From Pleurodeles waltl (taxonomy: Eukaryota; Chordata; Amphibia; Caudata; Salamandridae), in the NCBI RefSeq assembly GCF_031143425.1, contig NC_090446.1:1024135066-1024199065 (forward strand): a DNA stretch of 64,000 nt, in the 5' to 3' direction. Under the pieces are notes generated by a model that was not told the DNA's origin, did not search any database, and saw nothing but the letters and a program-made list of their open reading frames with translations. Made by a program: the position numbers and the translations under genes. Position 1 is the first letter of the stretch. Each line of letters opens with the position of its first letter. Shown piece after piece: positions 56,384 through 64,000 of this stretch.

Positions 56384-58041
56384 GTGCTGGGTCCTCGATC
56401 TGATATGTTCACTGCATTTGCATGTGAATAACGCTCTAACAGTTTCTGTTTATAATACGCTTCCCTGAAAAACATGTTTTAAACCACTTCCTCCTCCTCT
56501 GCGAGAAAAAGGACCTCTGAATTGAGCACAGCACCTTCGTGAGGGGCACATCCCCATCTAAGGGTAAACATCTTAATTCGTTTAGTTTTTTCTCAGCAGA
56601 CTTGGGCCTTATAAAACAATGGGACTCGGATAGAATCTGTTTCACAAGCATTTGCGATGCAATGGGTCTCGCGTTTACTCAAGTTAAAGCTATTAGCTGA
56701 TAAACTCCTAACCGGACTTTTCTTGCCACATAAACTGAAAAGTAAAACAGTTTCACATGAGTGAGCCCACGGCCACCATGAGCACAAAGCAAACACACAA
56801 AAGGGAACAGAGGTCGGCTAGCAGTGAAATGTATCGGCAAAAGTGCAATTATCCATGTAACTGCAAAAGTGGAATTTGTCCATGTAACCTGCAAAAGTGA
56901 AAATATCCATGTAACAGGGTCGATGTCGTGCAAAACGCTCGACTTCTACCCTGTGAGATCGGGCTGCCTTCGAAATAAAGAGAAAAAATGGTGCAGAAAC
57001 CATGGAGCATCGTATGTTTTCAGTAGTTGGCTGGTGCGCTTGAGGCGGGCTAAATACCGGAAGAGGCATGACCTATGCATGCCTTCCACTAATGAAATCA
57101 AGCTTATTTTACAAGGCAAGCCCACGAACCAAATAAATGGATGGCCTTGACATGGGCGTGGTTAAAAGCCCACAAAGTGATTACACCGCACACAAAGCGC
57201 TTTGCGCTCAACCCTAAAAACTATGGAGCCGGGTTTGACTTGTAAAAGAGTCTTTGTTTTGCTTTAAGTGCTGGAGTAAAGAATGTCAGCACGTCTCCAG
57301 ACCTCGCTTTATTTGACGTAGGATAATAGAAGCAATTAAAGTGCAAGTCACGCTGTGCAAATAAAATGTGCAACAAATAAAATGCAGGCACGGTATACGA
57401 TGTTCAGGTTTGTTTAGACATGCTAGTATGCTCGTTATTCAGCCTAACCAGAGAGTAGATACTTTTAGGACATGGAAAAATAGTTTACATCAAACAAATC
57501 TGTTCATCTATTTCGTAGCTTTCCAAATAATAGATCATGAGAACAATACTTTTTCTCACACTGGATCTGTACATCCGACCACTAGGTAAAAATGCACCTT
57601 GTCTCTCCAGATTCTGTTTTGGTAGTCCAAACTCTAAGCGCACTTGCACATGGTGGTAAATTTTGGAAGTCCAAAGGTGACAAATAGTTTTTGAGATGAG
57701 CACGTTTTAGCTTGGTTGTGCGGACTCAATGACAGCGTCCCTGCATATACAAACCATAACCTTTATTATTGGTTTCCTCAAACTGCGTCTTTTTTTGGCA
57801 TGAGTTTCGGACAGATACATGTAATGTATGTTAAAGTTTCCTTGGCCTTGCCACACAGCCTGCATACAACGAAGTCTGGTGTTCAAAACCATGGTGGTAG
57901 GCAGTCCCATGTTGGCAAAGTATCAAGACGATACCAAAGAACCATAGGGGCATATTTAAGAAAAGTGGTGCTGCACATAGTGTAGTGCCACTTTTCTTGC
58001 GCGCTTTAGCACCGCCCGTATTTAAAATATGGCGCACCTTG
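56384..58041. repeat. 1658-bp tandem duplication, copy 2
   Basis: Second copy of 54726-56383. Its right part runs on into the complete MITE (57947-58461), which shows that the duplication happened after that MITE had inserted. Confidence 0.95.
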
Positions 58042-58461
58042 GTGCAGGGTAGGGGCCTATAAAGTCATTTTTATTTTTTTTACGCTATTGATGTACTCTG
58101 CAGGAGTTGCGCCAAAATGTTGGTGCTACTCCTGCAGAGTACCTAGGGGCCCATTGTATTCAATGGCATGCCCCCTTTTAACGCCTGCTCTAATCTGTTA
58201 GATTTCCTTGTGCCATTGTTTTGCCCCCCGCCAACGGGGGAACACCTCCTTTGCATACATTATGCTAGACGGAGGCATAATGTAGAGCAAAGGGTTGCAA
58301 AGTGGTGCAATGCATGCATTGTACAAAGTGGCGCAATGCGTGCATTGCACCACTTTGTAAATATGTCACAGCGTTTTTGGCCTTCTAACTCCACATTAGC
58401 TTAAAAAAAATGAAGCTAATGGCGCGTTAGAATGGCGCTAGAGGGCTATTAAGTATGCCCC
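57947..58461. mobile_element. Harbinger-like MITE, ~515 bp
   Basis: The left end GGGGCATATTTAAG matches the reverse-complemented right end GGGGCATACTTAAT. The interior has palindromes (GCACTACACTATGTGCAGC type, CTCTGCAGGAGT/ACTCCTGCAGAG and TGCAATGCATGCATTG). The 3-bp flanks ATA/ATG do not match perfectly. A truncated duplicate of its left end lies at 56289-56387. Confidence 0.75.
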
Positions 58462-58589
58462 ATGCTTTTTAGGTCAAGTGTGCAAGCGCTTTGACCTGTT
58501 GTAAGTATTGAGGGCAGTTAACCACTCCCATCTCACGACCATCACTTTCAATCATTCCTGGGCTTGCCTTTCAAAAATTCATTTTATTA
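58462..58589. other. Short spacer
   Basis: Sequence between the MITE and the L1 3' end. It contains a few words of the TCACGACCATCACTTTCAATC type and no gene. Confidence 0.4.
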
Positions 58590-59471
58590 AGTTTTTGAAT
58601 GAAGAAAAATAAAATAAGTAACAACCTGTGGGCCCAGCAGGTACCGTTGTCATTGAGCAGTCAAAGAGTCTAAATGCTGCGATGCCTCTGTCTCAGAAAG
58701 CCGCAGGGTCTGGGCAGCAGAGTATTCATGAGCAGTATCGTTCAACAGTTCAGGGTCATTCCGAGTCTACAAATGTTCCTTCAGAGGTTGCCAAATGTCC
58801 TTCGGCATGAAGCAGGGGGCTGCAAAGAGGCATATATCGCCGTAATACTGTAAATGAGACTATGAAGCCATGCCCGCAACAAAGGCAGTGTCCCAGAACC
58901 CCAATTTAGAGTTTTTTCGTGCCTCACCAGGAGAAGGGCTATGGCTGCAAAGCATCAAAGAGATTTAGCAATTTTCTCCACATATCCCATCAGCGCCCTC
59001 AGGGGGGTCATGAGCAATAGGGGTGCCCACCATGATGTCAGTGTCGTTAAAAACATTCCTCCAGTATACTGGGTGTTACGTAGATTCTAAAGAGAAATTT
59101 ATAGTGTAACAGTTTGTGCCTGTGATTTAGAGTTTGGTAACACTCATACCATGTCTTATCGGACAGCTGATGCCCTAAGTCCACCTCCCCGGCCTCCCAC
59201 ACCCCCCAACCCTGGTCGGGGAGACGCTCAAGGCATGCACAGTACAACTGGGAAATTAAACCAGTGCTGGAGTCTGCCGTTCTGATTAGTGTGAGGGGTG
59301 GGAAGTCCGAGGGTACCAGCGGTTAAGAAAGCAAACTGCCTGCAGTGAGCTCTGCAAACGGCGGTGGACAAAATAATCCATGTGTGTGGCGGATTCAAAG
59401 CAACTTTTCTCAGTTCATGAGAATACATGATCATGTGGGGCGAGGTGACCTATAGTAGAGAACCGAAGAGA
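58590..59471 (-). mobile_element. Second L1, 3' untranslated region and end of ORF2
   Basis: The minus-strand 3' end carries an AATAAA (TTTATT at about 58582-58587 on plus) and an A/T-rich tail near 58590-58618. Upstream are short remnants of the ORF2 C-terminus in broken frames. Continuity with the reverse transcriptase region at 59472-62402 supports assignment to one L1 copy. Confidence 0.65.
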
Positions 59472-62402
59472 TCAAAGCGTGTTTTGCACCAGTTTTTCTG
59501 CTGTAAGGGGGAGCCAAGGATTATTACCTAGTGGGAGTGCCATTGAGTATAGCAAGCTGCAAGACAGATGGTGAGCCAGACGGCACCAAACCCAGCATGT
59601 CATGGCCAACAGCTGGACGTCTGTAGGATCCAGTGGGTGGCCAGATGGGAGCAGCGATTGTAATTGAGTAGGGAGCACAGAGTCCCTTTCCGGTATAGCA
59701 TATGGAAACTAGGCATCTGGATGATACCAATAGTACGCGTAGTGGCATTGTGCAGGTAAATAGCATAACTGAAAATGGGGAACCCCGAAACCCCCACGCT
59801 CATATGGGAGTGTCAGTACCTCCCAACGCACGCGGGGTTGCTTTCGGGCCCATATCAACCGTGTCGAAGAACTCTGTAATGTAGTGAAAAATGTATTGGT
59901 GATAGGGATCGGTATGTTGACAAATAGATATAGAAAGCGTGGGAGTACCACCATTTTAATTAATGCAATGCGGCCAGCCCTGGAGAGGGGAAGGCGGATT
60001 CAGTGGTCTATCTGCATATTTAATCTTTCCATTGGGGGTCCGTAATTTAGTCTAAGTAGGTATTCCTTATCTCGATGTATATAGATGCCCAGATATTTAA
60101 CCTAGTTTGCTTCCAGGAGAGAGGGAACTCACAGCCTACAGAAGAAGTTACCTCTGTGAGGGAGAATAGCTCGGACTTATGCCAATTAATCCCTAATCCT
60201 GAGAAATCACCAAACTGAGGAATCTCCACCAGCACCGTACTCAGGTTTGCGACTGGGTGACGGAGAAACAAAAGGATGCCATCTGCATATAAGAAGACCA
60301 ATAGGGGGGTGGTCTTGATGTGCAATCCTCTGTGTATGTGTTTCTCCTGAAGGTGTCGTACTAGAGGGTCCATAGCAATTATGAAAAGGAGGGGCAACAT
60401 GGGGCACCCCTGACGAGTTCCCCTAGCAATGGGAAAGACATGTAACAGTGTGCTGTTAACTTGATTATGGGCAGTAGGAGAGGAGGACAGCAGCATGATT
60501 AACAAGGTAAAGCCCTGCGGCTTGCCAAGCTTATAGACAGTGGCCTCTAAGAAGGGCCATTCTAATGAATCAAAGGCCTTCTCCGTGTCTAGTAAGGCAA
60601 CCACGGCCGGTATCTTATGGGAAAATGTATGAAGGGACATGAACATTGTACGCAGGTTAAACGACTTGGACCTTGATGCACAAATCCTGATTGAGCTGGT
60701 GATATTATCTGTCAAGCAAAAGAGACAGACATTTAGCCATGATCTTTGCCAGAATTTCACCATCAAAATTCAAAAGTGACAGCAGTCGGTATGATCCACA
60801 TAGGGTGGGGTCCTTGTCTGGTTTTAATAACAAACTAACCACAGCCTCCCGAAGCGTGGATGGGACCACTCCCTCGTCCATGCCCTCCTGGTACAAGTCC
60901 ATAAGGTAGGGGGCCAGGATATGCTTGTATGCCTTATAAAAGACACCAGTAAACCAGTCAGTACCGGGTGCCTTAGAACTGTTTAATGAATCAATAGCCA
61001 GCATCATCTCCTCAGCTGTGAAGGCCTCGCTTAGATTCCGCTGCTGTGCCATGCTCAGACACACCATGACCACTCACTCCAGATACTGCAGCATCTCAGG
61101 GGAGCGGCCGTGCACATGGGTGGTGTAAAGTTGCTTGTAATAATCAAATAGTAGTGTCTGTACCTCGGAGGACGTTGAGGTCCGTGAGCCGTCAGGACCC
61201 TGTTGTTCAGGGATATTAGAAATTGACCTGGGAGACCATGTAAGGCTTGCCAAAGTGCGGCTGGGCCTCTCGCCCTCACCAGACTGACGTGCCCTGGCAT
61301 ATTTACCCAGGAACTTGGCCTCATGTTTCCGCCAGCTCCTGGAATTTATCCAGCAATTTGGCTCCGGCAAGCAAGCGTGCCCCTGCTGTTTGCAAGGCCG
61401 ATCTGCTGTTTGCATCAACCAGCGCAGCTTCAACACGGCCAATATCCCAGGGGATAGTTTGCAGGTCACCTGAGTGTTTAGCTATAGTGATCCCTCTAAT
61501 GTAGAACTCAAACACCTCCCACAGTATTGGTTTACATGTAACTGAAACCGAGTTAATGGCTAAGTATTCTATAATAGAGGAGATTAGGTCCACCAAATTA
61601 CCTTGTTATGCAGAGCCATAGCAGGGAAGTGCCATGGAGGCTCCATATAGTCCGCGCAGCGAATGCATAGGTAGAGTTGGACTGGCGAGTGATCTAAGAG
61701 GGTTTGCTGGAGGTGGGAGACAGAATGGAGCCAAGGTCACATTTGTGGTGACATGCACCAATAATCAGTGCAAGGCCAGGTGTCATGAGGGGCAGAATAG
61801 AATGTGTAGATTAGCGCAGCTATGGGCGATAGCAGTGAGTACAGCAGTGAGTGGATGTTGCATATATCGCGTAAAACTGTCAGGGATTGGGTTTTATTAT
61901 TGGGATGTAGGGATGTGGTATCCAGGGGTGTATCCTGGAGAAGATTGAAGTCTCCCCCAATTCTCAGGTTATCCGCAGGTTCTCTGTCTATGTCCATTTG
62001 AAGCATGTAAAAGAAATCTGAGGTGTCTACATTAGGGGCATATGTATTGAGTAGTGCGATACCATGGCCCGGTAGTATGCCTCACACCAGGAGTAATCTG
62101 CCCTGCGAGTCTGCAATAGAGTGCTGATGATGAAAGGGTACATTTTTATGGATCAAGATACAGACCTCTTGGGAATATGAGTTGTAGTTTGAGTAATATC
62201 TGTGAGGACCTCACTGTTTAGCAAATGTACAGCTATAAGTAGGTAATAATTGAGTCTTCTGCAGGACAACAACCAGTGCGCCATGTCTAGTTAAATATTG
62301 TAAAACTTGTTTCCCATTTCGGGGATTATTTGGACCCCTAATATTCCAGGATGTGAATGTAACATTTAGAGTCGGTCGCCCTGTGGTCTGTGTAACAGTC
62401 AT
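59472..62402 (-). pseudogene. Second L1-type ORF2 (endonuclease and reverse transcriptase)
   Basis: Minus strand, ATG at 62402: MTVTQTTGRPTLNVTFTSWN, then IRGPNNPRNGKQVLQYLTRH and VVVLQKTQL (usual LQETH damaged), the endonuclease N-terminus. IGGDFNLLQDTPLD follows near 61950. The RT begins near 61070 with NSSKAPGTDWFTGVFYKAYK. A long frame (60766-60047) holds LLDTEKAFDSLEWPFLEA (motif A), GTRQGCPMLPLLFIIAMDPL (motif B) and VFLYADGILLFL (YADD changed to YADG, which would destroy one catalytic aspartate). The C-terminal FLYLFVNIPIP and LIWARKQPRVRWEVLTLPYE, then RGGFGVPHFQLCYL, match the L1 tail block. Several stops and shifts make it inactive. Confidence 0.9.
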
Positions 62403-62588
62403 CAATTTGAGGTGAAATGGTGCCCTTGCGTCTCCTGAACGGGCACATAGAAACAAAATGACAACCATCTAACAGTGTCAAGCCTACCTATGTTCCAACT
62501 ATCCCATATTCCCACACCTACACCTTGCAAGAAATGCCAAGTGACTCCCTTATTAAGGCAAAAACAGAACAATCCATTACAACATGAC

Positions 62589-63598
62589 GGCCCTCAATTA
62601 TGACTTCAGCAGTCTTTTCCTAAGACCGTCGAAGCCACGGGTGCCAGAAGACCACCAGTGCCAGTGGTCTTCTTCCGACCACCATATTACGACTAGTGAA
62701 GGATTTCCGCCACAATTTGGGTGGAAATCTGTCAGCAGTCGTGCTGGCAGTTGGCAGCACAGAGGCTGTTCCACCACTGTCACTGCCATGCCAGAAGGAC
62801 TCTGCCCACTGTATTACGAACAGTAATATGGCGTTCCGGTGTCCTGATGGCAGGGCGCTGGTGGTAGTGAAAATGCCGGGTCCTGTTCCCTGGCAGACTA
62901 CCTCCTTGCCGGACAAGGTAAGTCGGTCGTCCGACAGGGGAGGGGTGTTATGTGTATGTGTGTGAGTGGGTGTATGTCTGCATGTGTGAATGTAAGTGCG
63001 TATGCTTGTGTGTATGCATGTGCAAATGTGTGTATGATTGTTGAAGTGAGTGCATGTTGGTATGTTTGTGTGAATGCTTGTCTGTTGGTGCGAGTGAAAG
63101 AGTGTATGTATGCATGTGGTTGAATGCGTGTATGTAAGTGTGGTGAATGTGTGTATGCGGGGTGCATGTGGGTGTGAGTGCGTGTATGCGGGAAGGGTGG
63201 GGTGGTAGCAGGGGGGTGCTGTCATGGAAGGGGGATCATGTAATTGAAGGGGGGTTGGGGGAGTTGTCTGCCGGCAGCAGGAAAGAAATCTCCTTTCGCC
63301 AACAGCCTTTCCCCCAGTGTTTTTCCATAGCGGTGCTACCACCATGGAAACCCTGGTGGAAAGGTGACTCATAATACCGCCGGCGGTCTTCAGAGGACGG
63401 CCTGTCCGGAGGTGTTGTGCTCCAGCCAGGCTATCCTAACGCACTGGTGGTACCAGCAGAGATGTGGCGGTTTGGCAGAGGCCAAACTGCCACACCTGTA
63501 ATGTGACGGTCTTCACCACCGGCCCGTCAGCCCGTCGGCAGTGAGACCACCACCATAGCCCTGGCAGTCTTTAGACCGCCTGGGTCGTAATGAGGGCC
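62589..63598. mobile_element. MITE with TG-rich core, ~1.0 kb
   Basis: Left end GGCCCTCAATTATGAC and reverse-complemented right end GGCCCTCATTACGACC form the inverted ends. The interior has CCGCC-style words and a TGTGTATGTGTGTGAGTG-type block at about 62950-63190, flanked by internal palindromes. It parallels 50745-51660. It is inserted between ORF1 and ORF2 of the second L1. The flanking 3-mers GAC and ATA do not match, so no target duplication is claimed. Long H/T-rich minus frames are simple-sequence artefacts. Confidence 0.75.
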
Positions 63599-63819
63599 AT
63601 AGTGTGGTTTCAACCATGGAGGGGTAGCAACTCTTCAGCGGGTGGTCCCCGTCGCTTGAGCAGTGTAGCTATTATTGAGGAGTCTTAAGATCTGACCAGC
63701 CTTCACGGTGCCCCCAGGGGAGATGCAAGTAGGAGCAGGGCCATGATGTGCATGGCGCAAGTGGGCTTCACAGCTGGCAGGGTAGAAACATCATAGCCCC
63801 TTGGGGAGCCGGGCCGTAG
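63599..63819 (-). other. Inter-ORF region of the second L1
   Basis: Sequence between the MITE and the end of ORF1 on the minus strand, without a recognised frame. Confidence 0.4.
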
Positions 63820-64000
63820 TTATGTCTCTGAAAACATGTCTTGGCTGGATGTCCCCGGGTTGTGTGTCGTGGATTGCTGTGGTGGTGGGTGGGCTGAACG
63901 CCGTCTCTCCTTGAAGTATCTCTTGCAAAAGTCAAGTACCTCTGCCCATTTATCGAAGAGACGAGTCTTGCCATGGACATCAACACGGAATCAGGCTGGA
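63820..64000 (-). pseudogene. Second L1-type ORF1, C-terminal end (partial)
   Basis: The minus frame reads RVDVHGKTRLFDKWAEVLDF then CKRYFKERRRSAHPPPQQST, ending QDMFSET before TAA at 63820-63822. VxGKTxxFxxxxEVxxF is the C-terminal domain pattern of L1 ORF1 proteins, the RNA-binding chaperone that coats L1 RNA. A TGA at 63991-63993 interrupts the frame where CGA (Arg) is expected. The rest of ORF1 lies beyond the window edge. Confidence 0.75.

Noticed and set aside
54778..57069. 165-codon minus frame, duplicated, as a gene
   Set aside because: No recognisable domain. In copy 2 the corresponding frame is broken into shorter pieces by the G-to-A at 56678 region and other changes, and the module recurs elsewhere only in part.

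Overview
The window is eukaryotic, intron- and repeat-dominated genomic DNA. No bacterial or organellar gene order is visible. The host gene evidence is two short exons of an ABC transporter subfamily A gene (24260-24370 and 26921-27099, + strand). Both have canonical splice sites, and the split codon between them joins in phase. No other host exon was recognised, so the intron downstream of the second exon exceeds 36 kb. Very long introns, PIF/Harbinger DNA elements and Harbinger-type MITEs, L1/L2 and other APE-type LINEs, and LTR relics point to a giant-genome urodele amphibian, most likely a newt such as Pleurodeles. That attribution rests on recognising repeat style, not on a database search.

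Layout. 1-6660 is a decayed tandem satellite: a 25-bp unit with a ~3.06-kb higher-order duplication, grading into shorter C-rich units. 6924-20442 is a large composite Harbinger element. It carries a transposase (+), a second SANT/Myb-like spliced gene (+) and a third Myb-like gene (-). A ~2.25-kb LTR and a 740-bp MITE are inserted in it. 20443-28178 is host intron plus the two ABCA exons, with an L2 fragment on the minus strand and a small palindromic MITE. 28179-47598 is a nest: LTR fragments flank a degraded L1 (+), which is split by a full-length minus-strand LINE (33674-46144) bounded by a perfect 14-bp target duplication. That LINE is itself interrupted by two GC-rich MITEs, a 2-kb element carrying an exactly periodic 90-bp minisatellite and bounded by a 13-bp target duplication, and an L2 copy. 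47599-50745 is mostly unassigned sequence with one textbook hAT MITE and an inverted pair of an unknown module. 50745-54650 holds a TG-rich MITE and a 15-bp minisatellite with a 510-bp higher-order period, split by a 1.8-kb insertion. 54726-58041 is a recent 1658-bp tandem duplication with microhomology at its junction, whose breakpoint lies inside a MITE. 58590-64000 is a second L1-type LINE (-), with part of ORF1 at the window end and a 1-kb MITE between its ORFs.

Functionally, only the ABCA exons look like conserved host coding sequence. The mobile-element genes are broken by stops, frameshifts and insertions. The most interesting items are the three-gene Harbinger architecture, the full-length LINE with GC-rich tandem 5' sequence, and the element pairing a 90-bp minisatellite with a hairpin resembling a hammerhead core. 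All coordinates and identity estimates come from reading by eye.
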